Shown piece by piece: positions 55,023 through 63,863 of a stretch of DNA of 64,000 nucleotides. The translations under genes and the position numbers were made by a program. Source of the DNA: Mesorhizobium sp. M2A.F.Ca.ET.046.03.2.1. Its GTDB lineage: Bacteria > Pseudomonadota > Alphaproteobacteria > Rhizobiales > Rhizobiaceae. The stretch is from positions 5,010,001-5,074,000 of the forward strand of contig NZ_CP034449.1 of NCBI RefSeq assembly GCF_003952425.1, in the 5' to 3' direction. The stretch's first letter is position 1; the number at the start of each line of letters is the position of its first letter. The notes beneath the pieces are model-generated. The model was not told where the DNA came from and ran no database searches. It saw only the letters and a list, made by a program, of their open reading frames with translations.

Positions 55023-56927
55023 TCACCACGCCCCCTTCTTCTTCAACTCCTCCATCTCGCGCGCCGCGCGCTCGCGCAGCCTTGCGTCGCGCAGGAGCTT
55101 CTCCACCGCGGCATCATCCGACTTGTCGGAATAGCGGAATTCGGAATCGGCGTAGCGGTTGATCTCCTGCATGACCATGTCCATCGAGAACGGTCCGCGC
55201 AGTTCCTCGATCATCGCCTTCTTGTCGTCGTAGCTCTTGTGCATGAAGGCTTCGGGCTTCTCGAACCAGTCGTCCGGCAGCTCGATATCCATGGCGCGCA
55301 TCTTGATCGCGTCGGTGACGTTCTTGACGGCGCGGCCGGTGAAGCGCGGTTCGGCGTCCTTGATCATGTGCAGGTAGGTGCCGATATCGGCCATGGTCTT
55401 GGGCGCGCCATTCTCCTTCATGTAGCGCTCATAGACCTTCATCAGCCCGTCTTCCTGCGGCTTCTCATGCACTTCATAGGCTTCGGCCACGGCGCGCTGG
55501 ATCTCCTGCGCGGCATAGAGCTCGTGGTCCCCAAGCGGGATCTTATGGTTCTTGCCGGCAAGCAGCACGAAGATGTCGATATAGTCGTCGCGGGTCTGCG
55601 GGCCGTCGACCAGCCAGCGCGCGCCGGCGCGCTGGCGCAGCGCGTCGTCGACATTTTCGGGATAGTTGGAGAACATGCCGAAAGAGCAGTTGCCGCGCAC
55701 GACCGTCGAGGCGCCGGCGAAGGCGTCCATCAAAACACCGGTGATCTCCTGCTGACCGGCGGAGGCACGGTCGTCGGAGCGGCGCGCCGCCACCTGGTCG
55801 ATATCGTCGATGGTGCCGAAGCCGATGACGCGCGGATTGAGCACGTTGTTGATGAATTGCCGGCAGTTCTGGCCGGACTTACCCTGATAGGACGAGATCT
55901 GGTCGACGCCGAAATTCTCATAGGCGAAGGGATAGCCGGCCACCTGGCAATAGCCGTTGACGAGCCCGGCGATCATCTGGATCAGCGTCGTCTTGCCGGT
56001 GCCCGGCGCGCCGTCGCCGATGAAGGTGAACAGGAAGCCGCCAAGCTCGACGAACGGGTTCAGCTCGCGCTCGAAATCATAGGCCATCAGCATCTTGGCC
56101 AGCCTGACCGACTGGAATTTGGCGATGTGGTTGCCGACAACCTCTTCCGGCTTCTTGAAGGTCATCACCAGCGGCTTGGAGCGCTTGCCGGGCGCGACGT
56201 CGAAGCCGTCGAGGGTGAAATCGTCGACGTCGATGCGGATATGCGCGTTCTCGAACGGGCCTATGCCGTCGAAGCGGCCTTTGCGCGCCAAGAGCCCGTC
56301 GATGGCGACCCGGGCGAAGGCGCGAGCACGCGTCATCAGGTCCGCATCGTCCTTCGAGCCGGCGATCGCCTTGTCGAGGCCGGCCACGATCGATTTCACC
56401 GCGTCCTGCGGCGTGTCGAACAGGAAGTCGGGCTCGGCGGTATCGTTCGGCGCCTCGCCGTCGCTGTCGATCAGCTGGAACAGATAGGAGGCAAAGCTGA
56501 AAGCGGAGACGTAAGCCGAAGCCGAGAGAAGCTTCTTGAAGGTCGACGCCTCGTCGCCCTCCAGCGGCGCACGGGCATTCTTGGCCTGCAGGCTTTCCAG
56601 GTCCGAGCCTTCGGCGAAGACATCCGAAATGGCGAGCGCGATAGCGAGGCCACGGCGGGCGCGGTAGAGCAGCGTGTGCTGCGGGATGCTCATCAACTGG
56701 TCGTCGGGATGGATCGCTGCGACCGTCTTGGTGAGCTCGACCTCGCGCGTGCGGCGCACCGAGCCGACCGACACGGTCGAGACGAAGCGGCGGTTGGTGC
56801 CGGCGAGCGCGGTGCCGGATTCGCGCGACGGGTCCTCCAGCACCACGATGCGGGTGATGAAACTCTGCGCGACAGTGCGGTGCTTCTCGATTGCGGCTTC
56901 CGAGATCGTGGTCAGGCCGGTGTCCAT
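55023..56927 (-). CDS. AAA-family ATPase of an uncharacterised five-gene cluster
   Basis: A 634-residue protein. The N-terminal 290 residues have no recognised domain. The AAA module shows Walker A GDGAPGTGKTT (304-314), Walker B with IGFGTIDDIDQVA (368-380), sensor-1 Asn in MFSNYPENVDDALRQR (N421) and arginine-finger candidates R431/R433/R437. The C-terminus is a charged helix ending EMEELKKKGAW. It should be a cytoplasmic remodelling ATPase. It follows the 382-residue unknown gene by 24 bases and once probably continued into the DUF6638-like gene. Confidence 0.85.
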   Translation of the reverse strand: MDTGLTTISEAAIEKHRTVAQSFITRIVVLEDPSRESGTALAGTNRRFVSTVSVGSVRRTREVELTKTVAAIHPDDQLMSIPQHTLLYRARRGLAIALAISDVFAEGSDLESLQAKNARAPLEGDEASTFKKLLSASAYVSAFSFASYLFQLIDSDGEAPNDTAEPDFLFDTPQDAVKSIVAGLDKAIAGSKDDADLMTRARAFARVAIDGLLARKGRFDGIGPFENAHIRIDVDDFTLDGFDVAPGKRSKPLVMTFKKPEEVVGNHIAKFQSVRLAKMLMAYDFERELNPFVELGGFLFTFIGDGAPGTGKTTLIQMIAGLVNGYCQVAGYPFAYENFGVDQISSYQGKSGQNCRQFINNVLNPRVIGFGTIDDIDQVAARRSDDRASAGQQEITGVLMDAFAGASTVVRGNCSFGMFSNYPENVDDALRQRAGARWLVDGPQTRDDYIDIFVLLAGKNHKIPLGDHELYAAQEIQRAVAEAYEVHEKPQEDGLMKVYERYMKENGAPKTMADIGTYLHMIKDAEPRFTGRAVKNVTDAIKMRAMDIELPDDWFEKPEAFMHKSYDDKKAMIEELRGPFSMDMVMQEINRYADSEFRYSDKSDDAAVEKLLRDARLRERAAREMEELKKKGAW

Positions 56928-56951
56928 GAAGGATGCTCCGCGGTTTGACGA

Positions 56952-58100
56952 TCATACATCGCTGATGACCTGTCCGTTGGACAGGATGTGGACCTTGTAG
57001 CCGGAAAAGATCTTCTGCGCTTCACCCGCGGCATAGAGCGCCTGGTAGGCCTCGTGCGGGATCAGCGCGTGGTTCTCGTAGCTCGAGACGCCCTGGCGCG
57101 CGGCTTCGAGATCGTCGGTGTTGATGAAGAATTCCTGCGTCGTCTTCTCGCTGGAGAAAAGACCCCTGCGGCCGGGCTTCTCGCTCTTGGAAAAGACCTC
57201 CTGGATTGTCCAGGTGAGCAGCCAGGCATTCTCGGGCTTGCGCACTTTGGAGAGCACCTCGGCCACGGTCGAATTGTTGTCGGTAATGCCGGCCGAGTAG
57301 AAGGGTCCGAGCACCACGCGCCGCAGCTGCTTGGGATGCAGCGGCTCGAAATCCTTGTCGAGATTGACGGCGATCGTTGCCGGCGAGAGCGTGTAGGCCG
57401 AATTCTTCTCGGTGAAATCGTCGAAGCGGTGCGCAAGCTCGGGATTGAGCAGGCCATCGACGGGAAGCGGAATGTCGACGCGCTCGTTGAGCTTGCCGGT
57501 GCTGTCGTCGACAAGCTGGCGCACCATGCTTTCGGAGGAGTCTTCGACCGTCACCATGTAGATCAGCGGCAGGTTGGCGCTGCCGTCGAATGTCGCCCAG
57601 TGGACGAGATAATAGGGCCGCATGGTCTTCGGGTTGACCGAGACCTTGGCCGTCTGCGCAAGCGTGAAGGGGCCGAAGGTCGCCTCGCTCTTGACGTCCT
57701 CCAGATAGAGCCGCTCGGCCATCGACTTCTGCAGCGCCTCGGGAAACTCCTTGTGGCGCAGGATGAAGTCGGCCATCTCCTCGCGCAGCTCGCCGGCTTG
57801 CGGGATGTTGGCCAGGCGGGCGTCGGCCTGCTGGCGGTCGTTTTCCAATTCGAGCAGGTTCTGGAACACGGGGTAGCCGCTGTCGGCGCGCGATATGCGG
57901 AAGGTGTCCATGAAGCCCAGCCGGTTGCGCCAGCAGGCAAAGGACTTGTCCAGCCGCGCGATATATTCCGCGACGATCCTGGCGACGATGCCGTGCCGGT
58001 AAAGCGGCGAGCGGTCGTCGCGCATGAACACTTCCAGTCCGCCCAGCGCCGCCGTGATGGCGGAAAAATAGCGGGCCGCCGCGTCGTTCTCAGGTGTCAT
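56952..58100 (-). CDS. Unknown protein of the AAA cluster (382 aa)
   Basis: A 382-residue soluble-looking protein with no signal peptide. It begins TPENDAAARYFSAITAALGG, with FACWRNRLGFMDTFRISRAD and HWATFDGSANLPLIYMVTVE further on. The last third contains RVVLGPFYSAGITDNNSTVA and AWLLTWTIQEVFSKSEKPGR. I recognise no family. Its position 24 bases upstream of the AAA ATPase gene suggests a partner or substrate adaptor. Confidence 0.65.
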   Translation of the reverse strand: MTPENDAAARYFSAITAALGGLEVFMRDDRSPLYRHGIVARIVAEYIARLDKSFACWRNRLGFMDTFRISRADSGYPVFQNLLELENDRQQADARLANIPQAGELREEMADFILRHKEFPEALQKSMAERLYLEDVKSEATFGPFTLAQTAKVSVNPKTMRPYYLVHWATFDGSANLPLIYMVTVEDSSESMVRQLVDDSTGKLNERVDIPLPVDGLLNPELAHRFDDFTEKNSAYTLSPATIAVNLDKDFEPLHPKQLRRVVLGPFYSAGITDNNSTVAEVLSKVRKPENAWLLTWTIQEVFSKSEKPGRRGLFSSEKTTQEFFINTDDLEAARQGVSSYENHALIPHEAYQALYAAGEAQKIFSGYKVHILSNGQVISDV

Positions 58101-58134
58101 GGGACTGCCGTGGAGACGATATCAGCGGCGCCGC

Positions 58135-58236
58135 CCAAGCAGATATTCGTAGGGTGCCCCACGAATATCTGCTTGGATGCCTTTGTTTTTCGCAGGTTCT
58201 GACCGCAAAACCGTGGGACACTTTTGCGGAACCTGC
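58135..58236. repeat. Compound palindromes between coiled-coil gene and next gene
   Basis: The first palindrome has perfect 16-base arms CCAAGCAGATATTCGT (58135-58150) and ACGAATATCTGCTTGG (58161-58176) with a 10-base loop. The second has nested arms GCAGGTT/AACCTGC and CCGCAAAA/TTTTGCGG at 58192-58236. There is no U-tract in the direction of the cluster, so processing or stabilisation of the mRNA is likelier than termination. The second part resembles the repeat at 51794. Confidence 0.7.
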
Positions 58237-59325
58237 TTAGGACTGCACGTAGTTGGCGGAATTGTGCTTTTTCATCACATCGTCGAAGCGGCGGGCGAAG
58301 GCGTCGTCGGCGAGCTTCTTGCGGCGCTGGATGTCGGCTGAAGCCACCATGTTCTTCTCATGCATCTCGAGCAGGTCGCCGATATGCTTCTGCGAGGCGG
58401 CGCCGATGCCGGCCATCGTCTCCTCGGCCGTGTTGTCGACCTGGCTGCCCAGCGTGTTGATCTTGTGGGCGACGTCCTGCTGGGCGGCGGTCTTCAGCGA
58501 ATCCTCCAGCGCCTTGTACAGCACGATGCGCTGTTCGGTGTCGATGGTCAGCTTGTTGATCAGCGTCGACTGCGCGGCGATCTGGTTGTTGAGCGAATCG
58601 ACGAAGGTCTGGAACATCGAGGTATAGCGCTCCAGCGTCTGGCTTTCGGCGAGCAGCTCCTGCTCCTTGGCCTGCTTTTCGTTGTACTCGGTCGCCATTT
58701 TGGAGCGCTCGCCCTCGAGCTCGGTCCGCTCCTTCTGGGTCGTCGAGGCGGCGATCTTGTTCTCGATGTCGAGCAGCAGGGGGTTCAATTCCTCGATGCG
58801 CTTCTGCACGGCCTCGAGGTTGGACATGGTCGTTTTGCGGCGCTCGATCACCTGGGACAGGCTGGTCTCGGAAGTCTTGTAGCGCTGGTCGAGGATCTGT
58901 TTCTGCGCCTTCAGGATGCCGACGATGGTATCCGACTTCGCCAAAAGCTCCTGCAGATTGCCGGCCAGCGACATGTTGCGGACGCGGTCGGTGCGCATGC
59001 GCTGCTTGCGCTGCTCGGAGAAGACACCGACGAAGTTTTCCCAGCCGGTGTAGCTCTTCATGCTCTCGAACTCGGCGCCGAAAACGTTGGTGGCGTCCTC
59101 GAGCCCGATGATCAGGTCGGCGATATTGCCTTCCATGACCTTCTGCTGCTTGAGCACGTCCTCGATGCGGGCGTTCTCGATGTCGAAATTGGCGTCGCCG
59201 ATCTTCTTGTCGGCCTGGGCAAGCGTGTCGAGCACCGTCCCGGACTGCTCGATCTTGGTGCGCATGTCCTGCACGACCTGCTTGGTCTTGGCAATTTCGG
59301 CATCGAAATTCTGCAATGTCGCCAT
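58237..59325 (-). CDS. Long coiled-coil protein of the AAA cluster
   Basis: A 362-residue, highly helical protein rich in Gln, Glu, Lys and Leu: TLQNFDAEIAKTKQVVQDMR at the start and DIENKIAASTTQKERTELEG in the middle. A single Trp lies in the segment YTGWENFVGVFSEQRKQRMR. It has no signal peptide or transmembrane helix, and the layout recalls TelA-like or filament-forming proteins. I cannot assign it to a named family. It is the first gene of the cluster, so the promoter lies in 59326-59611. Confidence 0.7.
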   Translation of the reverse strand: MATLQNFDAEIAKTKQVVQDMRTKIEQSGTVLDTLAQADKKIGDANFDIENARIEDVLKQQKVMEGNIADLIIGLEDATNVFGAEFESMKSYTGWENFVGVFSEQRKQRMRTDRVRNMSLAGNLQELLAKSDTIVGILKAQKQILDQRYKTSETSLSQVIERRKTTMSNLEAVQKRIEELNPLLLDIENKIAASTTQKERTELEGERSKMATEYNEKQAKEQELLAESQTLERYTSMFQTFVDSLNNQIAAQSTLINKLTIDTEQRIVLYKALEDSLKTAAQQDVAHKINTLGSQVDNTAEETMAGIGAASQKHIGDLLEMHEKNMVASADIQRRKKLADDAFARRFDDVMKKHNSANYVQS

Positions 59326-59611
59326 TGGGGCCTCCCGCTTCGGCATCCGTTTCCATGTCGTGGCGGCGAATATATGTGGGGCTTCAAGGGATTGAAAGAA
59401 GGAAGACAAGGCGAGACGTCAAAACAAAAGAACTGGTCAGGTCCTTGAAAGACAAGGCAAGCATGTGCATGGCGGCCAGTAATGAGCGACGCCGTCTAAC
59501 AGCTTCAGCTTTTATGCCTTAAGCTATTGTTTTTACGGACGGCCAAGGCGATGACACAGCGCCGGCAAATCTCGTGCGCCGGCGGTAAGACCAGTTTCTT
59601 TCCAATTCCGA

Positions 59612-60001
59612 TCAGGGTTTTGGGTCGGCCTTGAGATAGGCGATCACGTTGGCGATGTCGTCGTCGCTGGTCAGGCCGGCAAAGGCCATTCTGTTGCCGG
59701 GAACCTTCTGCCTGGGCGCCTTGAGATATTCGGCGAGGTTGGCTTCGTCCCAGACCAGGCCGGCGGCGCCGGCATCCTTCATGGCTTGCGAATAATGGCC
59801 GGCAAAGCTCTCCGCCGAGCCGGCCTTGCGGCCGACGACGCCCAGCAGATGCGGGCCGACCTTGTCGCGGTCGCTTGCCGCCTCATGGCAGGCCATGCAG
59901 CGGTTGAAGACCTTCTTGCCCAGCGCTGCATCGCCACCGGCATGCGCGGCAAGGCCGCTGGCAAGCAGGAAAAGCGTGGCGGGCGAAATGGCTCGAAGCA
60001 T
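59612..60001 (-). CDS. Class I c-type cytochrome (c2/c552-like)
   Basis: A 129-residue periplasmic cytochrome. It has a signal peptide (SPATLFLLASGLAAHA), the haem motif CMACH after KKVFNR and the axial methionine in GNRMAFAGLTSDDDIANVIA. Size and pattern fit mitochondrial-type cytochrome c550/c2. The start at 60001 matches the signal peptide. It lies behind the LysR gene on the same strand, and the LysR frame runs into it. Confidence 0.9.
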   Translation of the reverse strand: MLRAISPATLFLLASGLAAHAGGDAALGKKVFNRCMACHEAASDRDKVGPHLLGVVGRKAGSAESFAGHYSQAMKDAGAAGLVWDEANLAEYLKAPRQKVPGNRMAFAGLTSDDDIANVIAYLKADPKP

Positions 60002-60945
60002 GGCTGACCCCGGAGAGTTCTGGCTGTCGGCCTTATAGGGCGAAGCCTTGATAAAGGCCACACCCGGGCTGCGGGCAGTCTCCGCGGCTCAGGCCTGCTG
60101 CGCCAGGTCGCGGCGCAGAAATCATGCAGACGATCGACTGCCGGCGTCGTCGACAGCGGGTTGCGCAGTATGCCGATCTCGAGGTCCGGCAACGCCGGCA
60201 GCCCCTCATTGGCGCCGATGATGCGCAGCGACGGCGGCACGCTTCGTTGGGCAAGGCCGGCGACCGCCAGCCCGGCTTGGACGACCGCGACCAGTCCGAG
60301 CAGGGAGGCGCTGGAATAGGTGCAGCGATAGGATCGGTCGGCACCGCCCAGTGCCTGCAGCACATTCATCCTTGCCGCGCAGCCAGGTTCGAACAAGGCG
60401 ACAGGCAGCGGATCGGTCTGCCAGGCGACGTGATTGGGGGAGGCGACCCAGACAAAGCGCTCCAGCCTGATCACCTCGAGCGGCTGATCCGGGAGGCGGG
60501 TGACGATCGCCAGGTCGAGCCTTCCCTCCGCTAAGGTCTTCACCAGCGCGGTCGACTGCTCGCAGACGAGTTCGACGGTGACCAGCGGGTGATCCTCGGC
60601 AAAGCGTGACAGCACGGGCGGCAGCAGGAAGGCGGCGTAGTCGTCCGGCACGCCGAGGCGCACGCTGCCTGTTTCCTTCGGCCGGGTGACGCTCGCCCAT
60701 GCCTCGTCGGACAGTTTCAGCAGCCGGCGCGCATAGATGAGGAAATCCTCGCCGGCAGCATTGGGGGTGACCGTTCTAGGGCCCCGCACCAGAAGCTGGT
60801 TGCCCACCATGTCCTCCAGCCTTTGCATCTGCATGCTGACCGCCGACTGGCTGCGGCCGACTCGCGGCGCCGCATTGGACAGGCTGCCGCTTTCGACGAC
60901 GGCAACGAAGGTCTTCAGCAGGTTGAGGTCGAGTGGAGCGGCCAT
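59779..60945 (-). CDS. LysR-family regulator with abnormal read-through C-terminus
   Basis: The first about 280 residues are a normal LysR protein: HTH LDLNLLKTFVAVVESGSLSN, RVGRSQSAVSMQMQRLEDMV, and a substrate domain with RLGVPDDYAAFLLPPVLSRF. Beyond HDFCAATWRSRPEP the frame becomes Arg/Pro-rich and overlaps the cytochrome gene by over 200 bases. Removing one base near 60112 gives an ending DLAQQA and stop at 60089, the normal place. The real gene is therefore probably 60089-60945 with one shift. It is divergent from an EamA transporter it probably regulates. Confidence 0.82.
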   Translation of the reverse strand: MAAPLDLNLLKTFVAVVESGSLSNAAPRVGRSQSAVSMQMQRLEDMVGNQLLVRGPRTVTPNAAGEDFLIYARRLLKLSDEAWASVTRPKETGSVRLGVPDDYAAFLLPPVLSRFAEDHPLVTVELVCEQSTALVKTLAEGRLDLAIVTRLPDQPLEVIRLERFVWVASPNHVAWQTDPLPVALFEPGCAARMNVLQALGGADRSYRCTYSSASLLGLVAVVQAGLAVAGLAQRSVPPSLRIIGANEGLPALPDLEIGILRNPLSTTPAVDRLHDFCAATWRSRPEPRRLPAARVWPLSRLRPIRPTARTLRGQPCFEPFRPPRFSCLPAALPRMPVAMQRWARRSSTAAWPAMRRQATATRSARICWASSAARPARRRALPAIIRKP

Positions 60946-60961
60946 GGCGCTATCAGCATAT

Positions 60962-60987
60962 CGAATAGGTACTTACAAATCTATTCG
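60962..60987. promoter_or_regulatory. Candidate LysR operator in divergent region
   Basis: CGAATAG-N12-CTATTCG is a perfect inverted repeat in the 96-base gap between the LysR gene and the EamA transporter gene. Its position suits autoregulation plus control of the transporter. Confidence 0.55.
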
Positions 60988-61041
60988 CTTGATTGAAATC
61001 GTTTCGGCTGGCCACATGAGCTTCGATCCGTTGGAGAGCCG

Positions 61042-61941
61042 ATGATGAGGGACATATCGATCGCCCGCTTCCCCGCCGCGAGCCTCGCTCTGGCGATGGT
61101 GATTGCCGGCACGGTTGGCGCCTTCGTCACGGAGTCGGGACAACATCCCGTCACCGTCGTCTTCTGGCGATGCGTGTTCGGCGCGCTGTTCCTAGCCGCG
61201 TGGTGCCTGTTGCGCGGCTACCTGCCGGACCGGACGCTGTCCCCATCCCGGCTTGCGCTCGCCGCGCTCGGCGGCGTTTGCATGGTGCTGAGCTGGACGG
61301 CCTTCTTCGCCGGCTTCAGCATGACATCGATCGCGACGACGACAATCGTCTACCATGTACAGCCATTCTTCGTGGTGCTGATCGGCGTTGTCTTCCTCAA
61401 GGAACGCGTCTCGCCCGACCAGATCCTATGGATGCTTGGCGCGTTCCTCGGCGTGGTGCTGGCCAGCGGTCTGGTCGTCACACACGGCCATGCCGACGCC
61501 AAATGGGCGTTGGGCATCGCGCTGACGCTGGGCGCTGCCCTGCTTTATGCGGTGGCGACGATCCTTGCCAAGGGCCTCGGACAACAGCGCGCGGAGATCA
61601 CCGTGCTTTGCCAGACGCTGGTCGGGGTCGTGTTGCTCGCCCCGTTCGCTGACATCGGCCATCCCATCCCGCCTGCGTCGTGGGGCTGGCTGGCCGGGAT
61701 CGGAGTCCTGCATACCGGCATCGCCTATGTGCTGATGAACTCCGCCTTTCCGCGCCTGACGACGCCGGTCATCGGCATCCTCACTTTCATCTATCCGGTC
61801 GTGGCCATCATCATCGACTGGGCCATGTACGGCCACCCGCTCGGACCGGCGCAGGCTGCCGGCATGGCGCTGATTGCCCTGGCAACGCTCGGCGTGCGGC
61901 TTGGCTGGCGGTTTCCGATGCGGCGTGTCTCGGCCGCCTAA
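61042..61941 (+). CDS. EamA/DMT-family transporter
   Basis: A 299-residue protein with ten transmembrane helices in two EamA repeats: IAGTVGAFVTESGQHPVTVV with FWRCVFGALFLAAWCLLRGY in the first, and GAALLYAVATILAKGLGQQR opening the second. DMT proteins of this type export amino acids or metabolites. The divergent LysR gene and the operator-like repeat suggest induction by the substrate. Confidence 0.87.
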   Translation: MMRDISIARFPAASLALAMVIAGTVGAFVTESGQHPVTVVFWRCVFGALFLAAWCLLRGYLPDRTLSPSRLALAALGGVCMVLSWTAFFAGFSMTSIATTTIVYHVQPFFVVLIGVVFLKERVSPDQILWMLGAFLGVVLASGLVVTHGHADAKWALGIALTLGAALLYAVATILAKGLGQQRAEITVLCQTLVGVVLLAPFADIGHPIPPASWGWLAGIGVLHTGIAYVLMNSAFPRLTTPVIGILTFIYPVVAIIIDWAMYGHPLGPAQAAGMALIALATLGVRLGWRFPMRRVSAA

Positions 61942-61944
61942 ACC

Positions 61945-62556
61945 TCAGGGGCTGACAAAACCAATGAAATCGTCGGGAGCAGACCTGCCCATTTCCTCTT
62001 CCCAATGGCGGCGGCAGAGCGAGACATAGACGTCCTTGCCGATGGCGACCTGCTGGCCCTGCTTCGCCACCTTGCCGTCGGAGCCGAGCCTGACCACCAT
62101 CGTGGCCTTGCGGCCGCAGCGGCAGATGGTGCGCACCTCGCGCAGGTCGTCGGCGATGGCGAGCAAAGCGCGCGAGCCGGAGAACAGCTTGCCCTGGAAA
62201 TCGGTGCGCAGGCCGTAGCACATGACCGGGATGTTCAGCCTATCGGCGATGCGCGCGAGCTGCCAGACCTGCTCCTCCTCGAGGAACTGAGCCTCGTCGA
62301 CGAATACGCAATGCACGGTCGTATGTTCGTGATGCTCGGCGACCCTGGCGAAGAGATCGTCGCCGTCGCGGAACATCTCGGCCTCGGATTCGAGGCCGAT
62401 GCGCGACGAGATCAAGCCGCTGTCGCCCTTGCGATAATGTCCGGCGACGAACAGCATCGTCGACATGCCGCGTTCGCGATAGTTGTAGGACGCCTGCAAG
62501 AGCATCGTCGTCTTGCCGGCGTTCATCGTCGCGTAGTGGAAGTAAAGCTTGGCCAT
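61945..62556 (-). CDS. tdk: Thymidine kinase
   Basis: A 203-residue type II thymidine kinase. The P-loop is in YFHYATMNAGKTTMLLQASY, Walker B in CVFVDEAQFLEEEQVWQLAR, and the lasso zinc site includes ICRCGRKA and SLCRRHW. The ATG at 62556 begins MAKLYFHYATMN, as in homologues. It salvages thymidine to dTMP. It ends 4 bases from the convergent EamA stop. Confidence 0.95.
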   Translation of the reverse strand: MAKLYFHYATMNAGKTTMLLQASYNYRERGMSTMLFVAGHYRKGDSGLISSRIGLESEAEMFRDGDDLFARVAEHHEHTTVHCVFVDEAQFLEEEQVWQLARIADRLNIPVMCYGLRTDFQGKLFSGSRALLAIADDLREVRTICRCGRKATMVVRLGSDGKVAKQGQQVAIGKDVYVSLCRRHWEEEMGRSAPDDFIGFVSP

Positions 62557-62699
62557 GCGTCCTTCTAAGCTCACATGTCGGCACCGGGGGAGGGGGGCGG
62601 AGGCTCCGTCCACCAAAAACTCCCTGCCGTCTAAAATCCGATGTCGTTCAAAAGCCTGTCATGTCGCGTAAAGGCCAGCGCGCGCCGTTCGTCGTGAGG

Positions 62700-62723
62700 T
62701 TGAAGCGCTTGAAACGGCTTCAA
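62700..62723. promoter_or_regulatory. Inverted repeat upstream of choX
   Basis: TTGAAGC-N10-GCTTCAA, 81 bases before the choX start, with a LacI-like symmetrical appearance. It is a candidate operator for choline- or stress-responsive control. Confidence 0.4.
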
Positions 62724-62804
62724 AATGGTGTTTGGCTGACGAAACAAGGCGGGCGCAAGAACCGTGACTTCGCACCGCCTGGTAATTGCAATGGGAGAAA
62801 GTTC

Positions 62805-63740
62805 ATGTCGCGTATGAAATCTATCGCCGCGGGCATCGGCCTTGCGGCGCTTCTGACCACGACCGCCGCTTATGCCGGCGATCCGGCGAGCTGCAAGGCC
62901 GTTCGCCTTTCCGATGTCGGCTGGACCGACATCCAGGCCACGACGGGGCTGGCCTCGGTGCTGCTCACCGCGCTCGGCTACGAGCCGCAGACGATCCAGC
63001 TTTCGGTGCCGGTGACCTATGCGTCGCTGAAGAACAAGGACCTCGACGTCTTCCTCGGCAACTGGATGCCGTCGATGACCAACGACATCAAGGACTATAC
63101 CGCCGACGGCTCGGTCGAGACGATCAGCACCAACCTGACCGGCGCCGGCTATGGCATCGTCGTGCCGACCTATGTCGCGGATGCCGGCGTCAAGACGCTG
63201 ACCGATCTCGGCAAGTTCAAGGACAAATTCAACGGCAAGATCTACGGCATCGAGGCCGGCAACGACGGCAACCGCATCATCCTCGATATGATCAAGAACC
63301 CGAAGGACAATCTCGAGGGCTTTGAGCTGGTCGAGTCGTCGGAAGCCGGCATGCTGACGCAGGCCGAGCAGTCGATGAAGAACAATGAGTGGATCGCCTT
63401 CCTCGGCTGGACGCCGCACCCGGTGATGGGCGCCATGAAGATCACCTATCTCGACGGCATGGGCGACAGCGGCTTCGGCGCCGCCACCGTCTACACCAAC
63501 GTGCGCAAGGGCTACACCACCGAATGCCCGAACGCCGCCAAGTTCATCGCCAACCTTAAGTTCAATCTCGACATGGAAGGCGAGATGATGGACGCGATCC
63601 TGAAGGGCGGCGATGCCCAGACGGTGGCGAAAGACTGGCTGAAGAAGCATCCCGACGCCATTGCGCCGTGGATTGCCGGCGTCACCACCTTTGATGGCGG
63701 CGACGCGGCTGCCGCCGTCAAGACCGCGCTCGGGAGCTGA
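62805..63740 (+). CDS. choX: Choline ABC transporter substrate-binding protein ChoX
   Basis: A 311-residue periplasmic protein of the OpuAC/ChoX group with a signal peptide (SIAAGIGLAALLTTTAAYAG). The choline site aromatics and segments are visible: SDVGWTDIQATTGLASVLLT, DVFLGNWMPSMTNDI, YGIEAGNDGNRIILDM and NEWIAFLGWTPHPVMGAM. In Sinorhizobium ChoX binds choline with high affinity and feeds ChoWV. The ATG at 62805 has a GGGAGAAA site. The permease gene choW follows after a hairpin. Confidence 0.93.
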   Translation: MSRMKSIAAGIGLAALLTTTAAYAGDPASCKAVRLSDVGWTDIQATTGLASVLLTALGYEPQTIQLSVPVTYASLKNKDLDVFLGNWMPSMTNDIKDYTADGSVETISTNLTGAGYGIVVPTYVADAGVKTLTDLGKFKDKFNGKIYGIEAGNDGNRIILDMIKNPKDNLEGFELVESSEAGMLTQAEQSMKNNEWIAFLGWTPHPVMGAMKITYLDGMGDSGFGAATVYTNVRKGYTTECPNAAKFIANLKFNLDMEGEMMDAILKGGDAQTVAKDWLKKHPDAIAPWIAGVTTFDGGDAAAAVKTALGS

Positions 63741-63767
63741 GCCGCTTGGGACCGGCATGATTTCCGG

Positions 63768-63800
63768 AAAAGGGCAGCCCTTGAAGAGGCTGCCCTTTTT
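63768..63800 (+). terminator. Intercistronic hairpin between choX and choW
   Basis: The arms AGGGCAGCC and GGCTGCCCT are followed by TTTTT, so it looks like an intrinsic terminator. It lies inside the choXW unit, 63 bases before choW, and probably lowers permease relative to binding-protein expression. Confidence 0.75.
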
Positions 63801-63863
63801 CATATGCCTGGAGACGTGAGAGGGTGACCGCGCGGCAAGCGCGGCGAAGCCGAGAGGGGAAAG

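Noticed and set aside
54972..56948. 658-codon open frame opposite the AAA ATPase
   Set aside because: Antisense shadow with Arg/Ala/Val-biased composition. The minus-strand frame carries all AAA motifs.
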